Below, in pieces: positions 25,204 through 34,953 of a stretch of 35,508 bases of DNA (within the stretch, counting starts at the first letter, position 1; the number at the start of each line of letters is the position of its first letter). Source of the stretch: Pseudomonadota bacterium (lineage in GTDB: Bacteria; Pseudomonadota; Gammaproteobacteria; Pseudomonadales; Azotimanducaceae); contig JAQBUI010000044.1 of NCBI GenBank assembly GCA_027624035.1, forward strand, positions 1 through 35,508, given 5' to 3'. A program made the translations under genes and the position numbers. The notes under the pieces are model-generated. The model made no database searches. It saw nothing but the letters and a program-made list of their open reading frames with translations, and was not told the DNA's origin.

Positions 25204-25965
25204 ATGCTGCCCGATCTCTCCAATATCTCGACGGTTCTGCTGGATATGGACGGCACGCTGCTGGATCTGCATTTTGACGATTTTTTCTGGAACCAGTATC
25301 TGCACCGACGCTACGCCCAGATCCATGGGGTGCCGACGAGCGATGCTGCCACATTCATCAGCAGGCGACTTGATGCGGCTGTTGGCAGTCTGAACTGGTA
25401 CTGTACAGACTACTGGTCCAGTGAATTCAACCTGGACATCCTCAAACTGAAGCGCGAGCTTGTCCACCTGATCCGCTATCGAACCGGCACGCGTGCATTT
25501 CTGGATTGTCTGGCCGAGACGCAGCTGCAGGTGATCCTGGTCACCAACGCGCATCCGGATGTCCTGGCGCTCAAGCACGACGAAACCGGTCTGCTGGGGC
25601 ACATTCCAAACCGGGTGACCAGCCACGACTACGGCGCGCCGAAAGAGTCCCCGGAGTTCTGGAAACAGCTTCGGGCTGCCCATGAGTTCGACCCTGCCGA
25701 GGCCCTGCTGATTGATGACAGTATCCCTGTACTAACGGCTGCAAGATGCTATGGCATCGGCATCACTCTGGGCATCAGCCAGCCGAACTCGTCCGGACCT
25801 TCTGGCAGCGCAGACGGCTTTTTTCAGGTCGATGATCTCTCTACATTAAACCCCCTGCTGGCCGGGCACATCACAAGCCAGGGCCCTGGGACTAGACCCT
25901 GGCACCAGGACCAGCCCGGGGCCCTTGACCCTGGCCTTCATGAAGGGGCGACTGATCGTGGCTGA
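25204..25965 (+). CDS. yrfG: HAD-family GMP/IMP 5'-nucleotidase
   Basis: Homologue of E. coli YrfG, a HAD phosphatase acting on purine 5'-monophosphates. Motif I is V-L-L-D-M-D-G-T-L-L-D-L (13-24), with the cap beginning N-W-Y-C-T-D-Y-W; motif II is V-I-L-V-T-N-A-H-P near 116-124; motif III Lys is in Y-G-A-P-K-E-S-P; motif IV is L-L-I-D-D-S near 177-182. Length is 253 against about 222 in E. coli because of a longer C-terminal tail that runs into hslR. The order yrfG-hslR is conserved with E. coli, and the two overlap here. Confidence 0.93.
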   Translation: MLPDLSNISTVLLDMDGTLLDLHFDDFFWNQYLHRRYAQIHGVPTSDAATFISRRLDAAVGSLNWYCTDYWSSEFNLDILKLKRELVHLIRYRTGTRAFLDCLAETQLQVILVTNAHPDVLALKHDETGLLGHIPNRVTSHDYGAPKESPEFWKQLRAAHEFDPAEALLIDDSIPVLTAARCYGIGITLGISQPNSSGPSGSADGFFQVDDLSTLNPLLAGHITSQGPGTRPWHQDQPGALDPGLHEGATDRG

Positions 25966-26371
25966 TGGGCAGACACCCGCGATCACCAGGTCCGGTGTTC
26001 GTCTGGACAAATGGCTCTGGGCCGCACGCTTTTTCAAGACCCGGGGCAAAGCCAAAGAAGCCATAGAGGGCGGCAAGGTCCATATAAACGGGGCGCGCTG
26101 CAAGCCGAGCCGGGACGTTTCCGTGGACGACCAGCTGAGTATCCGTCAGGGCTGGGACGAAAAGCTGGTGGTCGTCAAACAGACCTCGGATCAGCGCCGG
26201 GGCGCGCCAGAGGCGGCGGCACTCTATGAAGAGACCCCGGAGAGTATTGAAAAACGGATGCTGATCGCAGAGCAAAGGCGGTCGGCTGCCTCTATCATCA
26301 GGAGCGATAACAGACCCGACAAGCGCACACGCCGGCTGATACATCAGTTTCGTGACAAGAACCTGAGATAG
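25940..26371 (+). CDS. hslR: ribosome-associated heat shock protein Hsp15
   Basis: S4-domain RNA-binding protein that binds free 50S subunits carrying nascent chains and aids their recycling after heat shock. The S4 segment V-R-L-D-K-W-L-W-A-A-R-F-F-K-T-R is at about 20-35, with E-A-I-E-G-G-K-V-H-I-N-G following; Q-R-R-x-A-P-E-A-A-x-L-Y-E-E-T and the basic tail R-P-D-K-R-T-R-R also match E. coli. The 143-residue form from ATG 25940 is preferred over the TTG at 25925; both overlap the end of yrfG, suggesting translational coupling. Confidence 0.93.
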   Translation: MKGRLIVADGQTPAITRSGVRLDKWLWAARFFKTRGKAKEAIEGGKVHINGARCKPSRDVSVDDQLSIRQGWDEKLVVVKQTSDQRRGAPEAAALYEETPESIEKRMLIAEQRRSAASIIRSDNRPDKRTRRLIHQFRDKNLR

Positions 26372-26377
26372 CCCGGT

Positions 26378-27937
26378 ATGATTGATGCTCTCAAGAGGCT
26401 TGCCGCCAGCAACCCCGATGCGCTCACCGTACGACGAGGCATCGAGCGCGAAACCCTGCGGGTGGACCCTGATGGCAAACTGGCACTGACGCCCCACCCG
26501 GCCTTTCTGGGTTCCAAACTCTGTCATCCGCTGATTACCACCGACTTTTCCGAGTCGCAGCTGGAACTGATCACTTCCGTCGCCACGACCGCAGAGCAAG
26601 CCCTCAAACAGCTCGAAGACATCCATCGCTTCATCTATTCGAACCTTGAGGGTGAGCTTCTCTGGCCAGCCAGCATGCCGTCGGAATTGCCGGCCAATGA
26701 TGACATCCCCCTCGCCAGATTCGGACAGTCCAATCAGGCTAGATTCAAAACCACCTATCGAAGCGGGCTGGGCCACCGCTATGGCCGCACCATGCAGACC
26801 ATCTGCGCGGTCCATTACAACTTTTCGCTGCCCGATTCCTTCTGGACGGAATCCGCCGGAACGCCTGGCAAGAGGCAACTCGTCGCCCTCAAGAATGAAC
26901 GCTACTTTGACCTGATGAGAAACTTCCGTCGCTGGTCATGGCTTCCCATCTATCTCTTTGGTGCGTCACCCGCCGTGTCCGACTCGTTCGTGCGCGGACG
27001 CTCGCACGGTCTACAGTCGCTGGGGCAGGATACCTGGTACCTTCCGGGTGCTACATCACTGCGCAGCGGTGGCCTCGGCTACCAAAGCGATATTCAGGCG
27101 GGCCTCATCGACATCTGCTATAACAGCCTTGGAAACTACATCCGGTCGATTGCCACGGCCATCTGCACCGAACACGAGGATTACCGTCGGCTATCCGAAT
27201 CGACGGCCGGCATCATTCAGCTCAACCACAACATTCTTCAGCTTGAAGCCGAGTTCTATTCAACGGTCCGGGCCAAGCGGGTTGCCAGGGGCGGGTCGGT
27301 GCTGGGCGCACTCGCGAGTCAGGGAGTTGAGTACATTGAGGTCAGGCTGCTTGACCTTGACCCCTTCACGCCACTTGGGATCGCAGGCGAGACCATCGAT
27401 TTTCTGGATGTGTTTCTACTGTACTGCCTGATGGCAGACAGCCCGGTCCACGATGATGCGCTCTGCAGGTCTGTCGGCAGAAACATGGACATCGTCGTAC
27501 AGAGGGGCCGTGCGAATCCCGCTCTCGACAATCTGGGCGACGCGGTGACGCTTTCCGACTGGGGGCTGAGCCTGATCAGCGAACTCGAGCCTATCGCTCA
27601 CATTTTGGATGGAATTGACGGTTCGAACCGCTATTCCGAGTCGATCGCGGTGCAGGCTGCCTCGTTACGAGACCCGGACCGTACCCCCAGCGCCAGGTTA
27701 CTCGAAGGCATTGATGGCGGGTCCTTCCATCAGTTCGCACTGGAACGTGCCCGTCTGCACCGGGAGGCAATACTCGCGCAACCCATCGACTCCCGGACCG
27801 ACAAGCAGTTCCGCAGGATGTCGGAGGCCTCCATGGCCGAACTGGCGCGACTCGAGCATGAAACGCAGACCACGTTTGAGACCTACATTGAGGCCCGACA
27901 ACAGGAATACGTCAATCTGCTCCGGGATCAACAGTGA
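26378..27937 (+). CDS. gshA: glutamate-cysteine ligase
   Basis: Makes gamma-glutamylcysteine from glutamate, cysteine and ATP, the first and limiting step of glutathione synthesis. The 519-residue protein matches the E. coli/gamma-proteobacterial type 1 enzyme (518). Seen are G-I-E-R-E-T-L-R near 19-26, T-D-F-S-E-S-Q-L-E-L-I-T near 53-64, the H-R-Y-G-R-T-M-Q region, and V-E-Y-I-E-V-R-L-L-D-L-D-P-F near 316-329. It starts 6 bp after hslR and its stop overlaps the GTG start of acpH (GTGA at 27934-27937). gshB is not in the window. Confidence 0.97.
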   Translation: MIDALKRLAASNPDALTVRRGIERETLRVDPDGKLALTPHPAFLGSKLCHPLITTDFSESQLELITSVATTAEQALKQLEDIHRFIYSNLEGELLWPASMPSELPANDDIPLARFGQSNQARFKTTYRSGLGHRYGRTMQTICAVHYNFSLPDSFWTESAGTPGKRQLVALKNERYFDLMRNFRRWSWLPIYLFGASPAVSDSFVRGRSHGLQSLGQDTWYLPGATSLRSGGLGYQSDIQAGLIDICYNSLGNYIRSIATAICTEHEDYRRLSESTAGIIQLNHNILQLEAEFYSTVRAKRVARGGSVLGALASQGVEYIEVRLLDLDPFTPLGIAGETIDFLDVFLLYCLMADSPVHDDALCRSVGRNMDIVVQRGRANPALDNLGDAVTLSDWGLSLISELEPIAHILDGIDGSNRYSESIAVQAASLRDPDRTPSARLLEGIDGGSFHQFALERARLHREAILAQPIDSRTDKQFRRMSEASMAELARLEHETQTTFETYIEARQQEYVNLLRDQQ

Positions 27938-28536
27938 ATCATCTTGCCCATTTCAAGCTGTCGGACGGTGATGAATCACTGCTGGTGGGTAATTTCCTGG
28001 CCGACTTTACCAAGGGAAGGCTGAGCGGTCGCTATGCCGAGTCGATCGAGACCGGGATCAGACTTCACCGGGCAGTGGATGCCTACACCGACAGTCATCC
28101 GCTGGTTCTGGCGAGCCATAGACGTTTCGAGCCACGATACCGCCGCTTCGGTGGCATCATCACCGACATCGTCTTTGACCACTTCCTGGCGAGGCAGTGG
28201 CCTCAATACGATTCACGCCCACTGGGCTGCTTCTGCGAAGAGGTCCTGAGTTCGGTCCTGCAGCACGAAGACCTTCTGCCTGCGGCCGGAAGAAGCCGAG
28301 CACACCACCTTCATGACAACCAGGCGATGTCAAAGTACGTCGAACCGGAATTTATCCAGCGATCCTTTGTCTATCTTTCATCGCGCCTGCGATTCGACAA
28401 CCCGCTGGACCAGGCATGGGACCAGTTCGAGCACAACGAGGCAGCTCTCACCGAGGACTTCCGAAACTTTTTTCCGCAGCTCCAGTCATTCGTAGCGCAC
28501 TGGATCAATGATAATGCCAGGGAGACCCGATCATGA
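27934..28536 (+). CDS. acpH: acyl carrier protein phosphodiesterase
   Basis: Removes the 4'-phosphopantetheine group from holo-ACP. The 200-residue protein begins M-N-H-L-A-H-F and has G-N-F-L-A-D-F near 27-33, I-R-L-H-R-A-V-D-A-Y-T-D-S-H near 46-59, and I-T-D-I-V-F-D-H-F-L near 75-84, the HD-type residues of the AcpH family (E. coli 193 residues). The start codon is GTG within the gshA stop overlap. Its stop overlaps the dsbB ATG (ATGA at 28533-28536), so gshA, acpH and dsbB are a coupled run. Confidence 0.92.
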   Translation: MNHLAHFKLSDGDESLLVGNFLADFTKGRLSGRYAESIETGIRLHRAVDAYTDSHPLVLASHRRFEPRYRRFGGIITDIVFDHFLARQWPQYDSRPLGCFCEEVLSSVLQHEDLLPAAGRSRAHHLHDNQAMSKYVEPEFIQRSFVYLSSRLRFDNPLDQAWDQFEHNEAALTEDFRNFFPQLQSFVAHWINDNARETRS

Positions 28537-29027
28537 CCCTTCCATCCTCACGCTGGATTTTCTGGCTGATCGCTGTTGGCAGTGCCGGAGTGATGGCCGG
28601 CGCACTCTTTATGCAGTATCAGATGGCACTGGAGCCGTGCCCGCTCTGTATTCTGCAAAGAGTCATGGTCATCGCCGCAGGGGCCATCGCGCTGGTTGCA
28701 GCCATTCATCATCCGGGCGAGACGGGTATACGGGTGTACGGCACCCTGGTGGTACTGATGTCGATCATCGGCGGGGCAATCTCGACCCGGCAGCTATGGC
28801 TGCAAAGTCTGCCGCCGGATGAGGTACCTGCATGCGGACCGGGGCTGGACTACCTCCTTGATGTGTTTCCCCTGACAGAGGTTCTTGCAAAAGTATTGTC
28901 CGGAGACGGCTCCTGCGCCGAGGTGCTCTGGACGCTGTTTGGCATCAGCATTCCCGGATGGGCGCTGCTCGGATTCATTGGCCTCGCCGCGCTCGGCCTG
29001 TTGCAAATGCTGCGGCCCGAAGTCTGA
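28533..29027 (+). CDS. dsbB: disulfide bond formation protein B
   Basis: Inner-membrane protein that reoxidises DsbA and passes electrons to quinone. Four membrane helices are visible (about 10-27, 42-58, 68-82 and 138-157). The two periplasmic cysteine pairs are present: C-P-L-C at 36-39 and Cys101/Cys128. Length is 164. AGGGAGA lies 8 bases before ATG 28533. It is convergent with the DUF4124 gene, 2 bp from its stop. Confidence 0.95.
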   Translation: MTLPSSRWIFWLIAVGSAGVMAGALFMQYQMALEPCPLCILQRVMVIAAGAIALVAAIHHPGETGIRVYGTLVVLMSIIGGAISTRQLWLQSLPPDEVPACGPGLDYLLDVFPLTEVLAKVLSGDGSCAEVLWTLFGISIPGWALLGFIGLAALGLLQMLRPEV

Positions 29028-29029
29028 CC

Positions 29030-29497
29030 TCAGCGTTTGACCCCCGTAGTGGCATCCAGGTCTGCCTTGCGAGCGTCAATGGTCTCCTGCAGATTGGTCA
29101 CCGTGTTCATCAGTTCCGCCGCCTGACTCGATGAAACGGTCGCAACTCCGGGAATGGAAGACGGCGCCGAGGGCTTCACCGCGCTTTGTTTCGGCGGCGG
29201 CTTAAAGGCCTCCATCGTATTGATGTGACCGTCCAGCGCGACTTCTTCGGCACCCCGGGCATCCGCCGGGTTGTTGGAAAACTGCCAGACGCCGTTTTCA
29301 TCCTGCCATTTGTAGACCCGGGTTGGTTCCGCTGGGGCAGGATCAGGCGCCAGGGCATCCGGCAACAGGTCAGCCGGTGAAGTGATGTCCGGCTTCAGGT
29401 CGTCAAGGGTCATCAGTGGCTGCCCGTCTGGCCCCTTGATAAAAAAGGGGCCAGCACAGGCCAGAATGACGATCACTACCATGAGTTTCAGCAACAC
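29030..29497 (-). CDS. DUF4124-domain envelope protein
   Basis: A 155-residue protein with one N-terminal hydrophobic segment (L-M-V-V-I-V-I-L-A-C-A-G-P-F-F) serving as signal peptide or anchor. A DUF4124 core follows near 58-90 (Y-K-W-Q-D-E-N-G-V-W-Q-F-S-N-N-P), and then a Pro/Ser linker and a C-terminal helical stretch that could form a coiled coil. DUF4124 proteins are periplasmic or membrane-attached, with unclear role. The start is GTG 29497 with AGGAGG 9 bases upstream. It follows the monooxygenase gene by 48 bp and may share its transcript. Confidence 0.82.
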   Translation of the reverse strand: MLLKLMVVIVILACAGPFFIKGPDGQPLMTLDDLKPDITSPADLLPDALAPDPAPAEPTRVYKWQDENGVWQFSNNPADARGAEEVALDGHINTMEAFKPPPKQSAVKPSAPSSIPGVATVSSSQAAELMNTVTNLQETIDARKADLDATTGVKR

Positions 29498-29545
29498 TGG
29501 GTACGTCCTCCTGCCAGCCGTTGGGTCCCGGGTCTGTCCCGGCCG

Positions 29546-30811
29546 CTAGTTTCTGGCCTGCTTGTTGGGGTCGGCCTTGCCTTCGACGACTGATCGACCC
29601 AATGCCGGAAACGTAGGAATCTCATCATCTTCCAGGGGGCGCATGTACTGCTTGCGGGCCATGGCGGCCTCGATGTAGGGCGCAAGTTCACGTGCCTTTT
29701 TGGCCTCCCGCGCTGCCTCCCGGGCTTTGAACTCCGGCATCACCTCTGCACCAAACAATTCCAGTGATTCACAGATGTGCTCATGCTTGTTCATTCCGGC
29801 CTGTTGAATGAAGGTCACCTGATCGACACCGACATCCTCAAATTTCTTCAGATGCACTCTCATGTCTGCCGGTGTGCCAATGCCCCCCTGTTCGGCTCTT
29901 AGCGCCTGGGTCATATCGATCGGGTTGTCCTTGAGCCGCTTTTCGCGCATGGCCCGAAACTCTTCAAACAAGTTGGTCCGGCCAGGTTTGTGCTCGCCAA
30001 AGCCATACAGCGACCCGAGCGCAAAACCAAAAAATTCGAAGCCCTCAAGGCCACGCCTGATGGCCTCTTCGCGCTCCTGATGCAAGGAAAAGCTGGTAAC
30101 CATACAGATGTTTGCGTTGACGGCGTGGCCGATGGGAACGCACTCGTCACTCTTGATGATATTGTAATACTCGTCTACCCAGTGGCGTGCCTCGGCCGGG
30201 TCGACAAAGGCGAACGTCAGTGCACCGATACCGAGCCGGGCTGCCATCTTGATGGTCTCCCGATTGGAACAGGCCACCCAGAGCGGCGGGTGAGGGCGCT
30301 GTACGGGTTTAGGGACGATGTTTCTACAGGGCATTTCAAAGTACTTACCCTTGAAGCCCGGATACGGGTCCATGGCCAGCATGTTCGCAATCTGCTCGGT
30401 CGCTTCGAGATACTGTTCTCTCTTGCTGGCAACCGGAATATCGAACGCACCGAGTTCAAGGATCGCGGACGATTCACCGGTACCAAACTCAACCCGACCG
30501 TTCGAAACGAGATCCAGGGTGGCAATGCACTCTGCGGTTCTCGCCGGATGATTGTAGTTGGTAATGACCTGCCGAATGCCATGCCCCAGACGAATGTTTT
30601 TCGTGCGCTGGGACGCGGCGGCCAGGAAGATCTCGGGTGAGGATGAGTGGGAATATTCTTCGAGAAAGTGGTGCTCTACCTCCCAGGCGTAGTCAATGCC
30701 AATGCGATCGGCGAGTTCCACCTGATCGAGTGCGTCCTGAAACAGCTTCTGCTCGACGCCATTATCCCAGGGCCGCGGCAACTGGTGTTCATAGAAAATG
30801 CCAAACTTCAT
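29546..30811 (-). CDS. luciferase-like (LLM class) flavin-dependent oxidoreductase
   Basis: A 421-residue TIM-barrel flavin monooxygenase of the bacterial-luciferase superfamily, using reduced flavin and oxygen. It opens K-F-G-I-F-Y-E-H-Q-L-P, with R-I-G-I-D-Y-A-W-E-V-E-H-H-F near 37-50, R-L-G-H-G-I near 75-80 and R-P-H-P-P-L-W-V-A near 172-180, all typical. AGGAG lies 7 bases before ATG 30811. The substrate is unknown; related annotations include alkanal or terpenoid monooxygenases. The flavin reductase at 34168 could supply reduced flavin, but the genes are not linked as an operon. Confidence 0.9.
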   Translation of the reverse strand: MKFGIFYEHQLPRPWDNGVEQKLFQDALDQVELADRIGIDYAWEVEHHFLEEYSHSSSPEIFLAAASQRTKNIRLGHGIRQVITNYNHPARTAECIATLDLVSNGRVEFGTGESSAILELGAFDIPVASKREQYLEATEQIANMLAMDPYPGFKGKYFEMPCRNIVPKPVQRPHPPLWVACSNRETIKMAARLGIGALTFAFVDPAEARHWVDEYYNIIKSDECVPIGHAVNANICMVTSFSLHQEREEAIRRGLEGFEFFGFALGSLYGFGEHKPGRTNLFEEFRAMREKRLKDNPIDMTQALRAEQGGIGTPADMRVHLKKFEDVGVDQVTFIQQAGMNKHEHICESLELFGAEVMPEFKAREAAREAKKARELAPYIEAAMARKQYMRPLEDDEIPTFPALGRSVVEGKADPNKQARN

Positions 30812-30923
30812 GATGTTCTCCTTTCCCGATTGAATTGCTGATTAATGCCTGTTCAAAGTGCTGATTAGAGGCCGGGTCTCATTCCTGTCCCTGACTTGAT
30901 ACAAGGCTCGATCTCGTACGTCA

Positions 30924-30952
30924 ATGACAATTTGCCGGGAGGCGGGGATAAT
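30924..30952 (+). promoter_or_regulatory. sigma-70 promoter of hemB
   Basis: ATGACA (30924-30929), a 17-bp spacer and GATAAT (30947-30952), each five of six to consensus. The predicted leader is about 33 bases. Confidence 0.65.
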
Positions 30953-30973
30953 GCCCGCTGTTTTACTGGATAG

Positions 30974-31981
<1,008 letters not shown>

Positions 31982-32280
31982 CTCACCTCGGCAGGGGTTC
32001 TCGCCAGCGCGGCCGACGAATCGGGACGCACGGCATCGAGGACAGGCTTGAGGACAGTATTTGGAACGACCTTGAAGCACGTCACCTGAACACCCCTCCT
32101 GGACACCCATTGCAGATACCCTTTGCAGACAGCCTTTGAGGGCACCGTTTGAGTCAGTAACAGCGTTCGCCCTCGCAGGTGGCTCGCCGCTGGGCTAGAA
32201 TGGGGTCGACAACGGCACCAGTCACAACATTAACGACAACAAATACTTTAACTACAACTACTTTTTGGAGAAGCGATACG
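31982..32280. other. 299-bp spacer between hemB and trxA with two repeat tracts
   Basis: A four-step 13-bp imperfect tandem repeat occupies 32109-32160. A TAGAAT box at 32196-32201 is a plausible trxA -10, without a clear -35. The leader 32224-32267 is CA-rich, with ACAAC recurring at 32224, 32236 and 32254 before the ribosome site GGAG at 32267-32270. No gene is supported here. Confidence 0.5.
32109..32160. repeat. 13-bp imperfect tandem repeat upstream of trxA
   Basis: ATTGCAGATACCC, TTTGCAGACAGCC, TTTGAGGGCACCG and TTTGAGTCAGTAA follow each other at exact 13-bp steps, sharing the TTTG(C/A)(A)G head. Identity falls off from the first to the last. Confidence 0.55.
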
Positions 32281-32607
32281 ATGTCGGACAACATCAGTCA
32301 TGTATCAGATGACACGTTTGAAGCGGAGGTCCTGAACTCGGATATTCCTGTGCTGGTTGATTACTGGGCAGAATGGTGCGGACCATGCAAGGTGATCGCC
32401 CCCGTTCTGGAAGAGATTGCAACGGAATACGACGGCAAGATGAAGATCTGCAAGCTCGATATTGACGCCAATGAAGATACCCCGCCCAAGTATGGTATTC
32501 GAGGCATTCCCACCCTGATGTTGTTCAAGAATGGCTCTGTAGAAGCCACCAAGGTGGGAGCACTATCCAAGTCGCAACTCACTGCATTTCTCGACAGCAA
32601 CATCTGA
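32281..32607 (+). CDS. trxA: thioredoxin
   Basis: A 108-residue cytoplasmic thioredoxin, the general disulfide reductant. The active site W-C-G-P-C-K has Cys33 and Cys36, and the cis-proline loop G-I-P-T-L is near 75-79. GGAG about 10 bases before ATG 32281 and the normal thioredoxin start set the beginning; the frame open upstream to 32179 is a threonine-rich artefact of the leader. Followed by a strong terminator and then rho, the usual gammaproteobacterial order. Confidence 0.97.
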   Translation: MSDNISHVSDDTFEAEVLNSDIPVLVDYWAEWCGPCKVIAPVLEEIATEYDGKMKICKLDIDANEDTPPKYGIRGIPTLMLFKNGSVEATKVGALSKSQLTAFLDSNI

Positions 32608-32616
32608 TCCTGTGTA

Positions 32617-32656
32617 CCCGGCGGGGCCCTGGCCCCGCCGCCCTTTCAAAAGGGAC
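32617..32656 (+). terminator. terminator hairpin after trxA
   Basis: A GC-rich stem CGGCGGGG / CCCCGCCG (32619-32626 and 32633-32640), followed by a second small palindrome CCCTTTC-AAAAGGG (32641-32654) and a TTT/A-rich stretch. The U-tract is poor but the stem is very strong. Confidence 0.6.
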
Positions 32657-32670
32657 CCTTTAAAAAAGAG

Positions 32671-32699
32671 TTGACATCACCAGAAAAAAGCAGCAATTT
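32671..32699 (+). promoter_or_regulatory. candidate rho promoter
   Basis: A perfect -35 TTGACA (32671-32676) with a poor -10 (CAATTT at 17 bp spacing). It would give a long leader of about 165 bases, as is usual for the autoregulated rho gene. Confidence 0.4.
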
Positions 32700-32719
32700 A
32701 CCAACGTCAACAGCCGCTG

Positions 32720-32773
32720 ATGTTTCGAGTTTCCCTCCATTTACGACTCCGGAGATGGATTCAAAGGCTCTGA
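32720..32773 (+). CDS. possible 17-residue Arg-rich leader peptide before rho
   Basis: ATG 32720 opens a 17-codon frame, [17 protein letters not shown], ending at TGA 32771-32773 in the rho leader. Its five arginines use CGA, CGA, CGG, AGA and AGG, all codons that are usually rare. E. coli also has a short leader frame (rhoL) before rho. There is no good ribosome site, so this may be chance. Confidence 0.2.
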   Translation: MFRVSLHLRLRRWIQRL

Positions 32774-32870
32774 ATCATCCTGCCAGTTTCCCAATTCTAA
32801 ACTGAACTCTTTTAACTCAAACATCCCTGCGCGACCGCGCCACCTCCTTTTCAAACAACCACAGACCGAT

Positions 32871-34130
32871 ATGAATCTGACTGACCTTAAGACCAAGCCT
32901 ATACCCGAATTGCTCGAAATCGCCCACGAAATGGGCATGGACAACCTGGGCCGATCCCGAAAACAGGAGATCATCGCCAACGTATTACGCAAGCACGCCA
33001 AGAGCGGCGAAGCGATCTACGGAGACGGCACACTGGAGATTCTGCAGGATGGCTTCGGTTTCCTGCGTTCACCAGACTCCTCCTACCTGGCGGGACCGGA
33101 CGACATCTACGTCTCGCCGAGCCAGATCAGGCGATTCAATCTTCGAACCGGTGACACGGTATCGGGGAAGATCCGGCCACCAAAGGACAGCGAACGATAC
33201 TTTGCGCTGTTGAAGGTGGATCAGATCAACTTCACTGACCCCACCGAGTCCAAGAACAAGATCCTGTTTGAAAACCTGACGCCCCTGTTTCCTGATATTC
33301 CTCTGGCACTGGAAGCAGGCAACGGCAGCACCGAAGACCTGACGTCACGAATCATCGATCTGACCTCTCCCATCGGCAAGGGCCAGCGCGGCCTGATCGT
33401 GTCTCCGCCCAAGGCAGGCAAGACGCTGATCCTGCAGAACATCGCCCAGTCCATCATGCGCAACAATCCGGAATGTCATCTGATCGTGCTGCTGATCGAC
33501 GAGCGACCGGAGGAAGTGACCGAGATGCAGCGTTCTGTTCGCGGAGAAGTCGTTGCAAGCACTTTTGACGAACCCCCATCACGGCACGTTCAGGTCAGTG
33601 AGATGGTGATCGAGAAGGCCAAGCGTCTGGTAGAACACAAGACTGACGTGATTATCCTGCTGGACTCCATCACCCGCCTTGCCAGAGCGTATAACACCGT
33701 CATCCCTGCCTCTGGAAAGGTGCTGACCGGTGGCGTGGACGCCCATGCACTGGAGCGCCCGAAGCGATTCTTCGGTGCCGCGCGAAATATCGAAGAGGGT
33801 GGCAGCCTCACGATCATCGCCACGTGTCTGATCGATACCGGATCCAAGATGGACGAGGTGATCTACGAGGAATTCAAGGGTACCGGCAACCTGGAACTGC
33901 ATCTGGAACGAAAGATTGCGGAGAAACGGGTTTACCCGGCCATCAATATCCGCCGCTCGGGCACCCGGCGTGAAGAACTGCTGATGACTGACGAGCAACT
34001 GCAGAAGGTCTGGATTCTTCGCAAGATTCTTCATGAGATGGATGACCTGGCCGCCATCGAGTTCATGCTGGACAAGATGAAAAAGTCCAAGACCAACGAA
34101 GAGTTCTTCTCCTCAATGAAGCGAAGCTAG
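32871..34130 (+). CDS. rho: transcription termination factor Rho
   Basis: Hexameric RNA helicase that ends transcription at Rho-dependent sites. The 419-residue length equals E. coli Rho. The N-terminal helical domain M-N-L-T-D-L-K is followed by the RNA-binding cold-shock-like region (G-F-G-F-L-R-S near 61-67), the P-loop S-P-P-K-A-G-K-T at 178-185, Walker [11 protein letters not shown] near 204-213 and the Q/R loops. There is no clear ribosome site before ATG 32871, which may suit autoregulation. The gene follows trxA as in most relatives; the flavin reductase starts 37 bp after its stop. Confidence 0.98.
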   Translation: MNLTDLKTKPIPELLEIAHEMGMDNLGRSRKQEIIANVLRKHAKSGEAIYGDGTLEILQDGFGFLRSPDSSYLAGPDDIYVSPSQIRRFNLRTGDTVSGKIRPPKDSERYFALLKVDQINFTDPTESKNKILFENLTPLFPDIPLALEAGNGSTEDLTSRIIDLTSPIGKGQRGLIVSPPKAGKTLILQNIAQSIMRNNPECHLIVLLIDERPEEVTEMQRSVRGEVVASTFDEPPSRHVQVSEMVIEKAKRLVEHKTDVIILLDSITRLARAYNTVIPASGKVLTGGVDAHALERPKRFFGAARNIEEGGSLTIIATCLIDTGSKMDEVIYEEFKGTGNLELHLERKIAEKRVYPAINIRRSGTRREELLMTDEQLQKVWILRKILHEMDDLAAIEFMLDKMKKSKTNEEFFSSMKRS

Positions 34131-34167
34131 TCGATAAGCCTCCACGGTCGACTCAAAGGGGCTCACT

Positions 34168-34899
34168 ATGCGTCTGGTCTGCAGCATTGCGTCGATCGAA
34201 TACTTCAACGCGGACACCCGACGGCTGCTGCTACAGATTCCAGACGGAACCTCAGTCGACTTCAAGGCCGGCCAGTACCTTGAGATCATCCTGCCTGAGA
34301 AGAACTGCCCCTTCTCCATTGCTAACGCGCCCCACGTGCACGGCCTGATCGAGCTTCATGTTCGACCCACGCCGGGTTCTGCCGATTCTGTCCTCATCGA
34401 AAGACTTCTGGATACAGCGACTGAAGTTGAAATTGAGATCCCCCGGGGAAACGTCTTCATGGATTCGCCCCCGACGTCACCACTCATTCTGCTTGCGGCC
34501 AGCACCGGCATCACCCAGATGAAGAGCATCTTTGAACATCTGATTCATCTTGACCACCAGTTGCCGGTTCATCTCTACTGGGGAGTCGTCTCGGCGACCG
34601 ATCTCTATCTGGATGATCTCTGCCGGGGATGGCAATCACAGTACCCGCACTTCAACTATGCGCCGGTCGTCAGTGACCCTGCGACCTCACCGGGCTGGAA
34701 CGGTCAGACCGGTCTGGTGGGCGAGGTAGCCCTTGGCGATTTTGACGATCTGTCCGATGTGATCGTCTATGTCAGCGGTGGTCCGGGCATGGTCTATGCG
34801 ACCCTTGATGCGTTCGTTGCAAAGGGTTTGCCAGCTGGCAACATGTTTTCCGACATCTTCACCTACGCACCTCGGCCGCCCCTTAATAAGACCAGTTAG
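34168..34899 (+). CDS. NAD(P)H-flavin reductase (Fre/LuxG-like)
   Basis: A 243-residue ferredoxin-NADP-reductase-fold protein that reduces free flavins with NAD(P)H. F-K-A-G-Q-Y-L-E-I near 32-40 and the flavin motif P-F-S-I-A-N at 48-53 are clear, as are the NAD part L-L-A-A-S-T-G-I-T-Q and the Y-V-S-G-G-P-G-M-V-Y segment near 208-217. The family has Arg before P-F-S; here it is Cys47, which is unusual. The strain lacks ubiD between rho and this gene, although ubiD often sits there in pseudomonads. It likely shares a transcript with rho. Confidence 0.87.
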   Translation: MRLVCSIASIEYFNADTRRLLLQIPDGTSVDFKAGQYLEIILPEKNCPFSIANAPHVHGLIELHVRPTPGSADSVLIERLLDTATEVEIEIPRGNVFMDSPPTSPLILLAASTGITQMKSIFEHLIHLDHQLPVHLYWGVVSATDLYLDDLCRGWQSQYPHFNYAPVVSDPATSPGWNGQTGLVGEVALGDFDDLSDVIVYVSGGPGMVYATLDAFVAKGLPAGNMFSDIFTYAPRPPLNKTS

Positions 34900-34902
34900 C
34901 TA

Positions 34903-34953
34903 TAGTGGTGTCCCGGGGATCGAATAGGTTCCCCTTAGTTGACAATACCACTA
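34903..34953. repeat. imperfect palindrome after the flavin reductase gene
   Basis: Outer arms TAGTGGT (34903-34909) and ACCACTA (34947-34953), inner arms GGGGA (34915-34919) and TCCCC (34930-34934). It may stabilise or end the rho-fre transcript, but there is no U-tract. Confidence 0.5.

Noticed and set aside
32179..32280. Extended thioredoxin start upstream of ATG 32281.
   Set aside because: The extra residues are a Thr-rich translation of the CA-rich leader and the ribosome site GGAG lies just before 32281.
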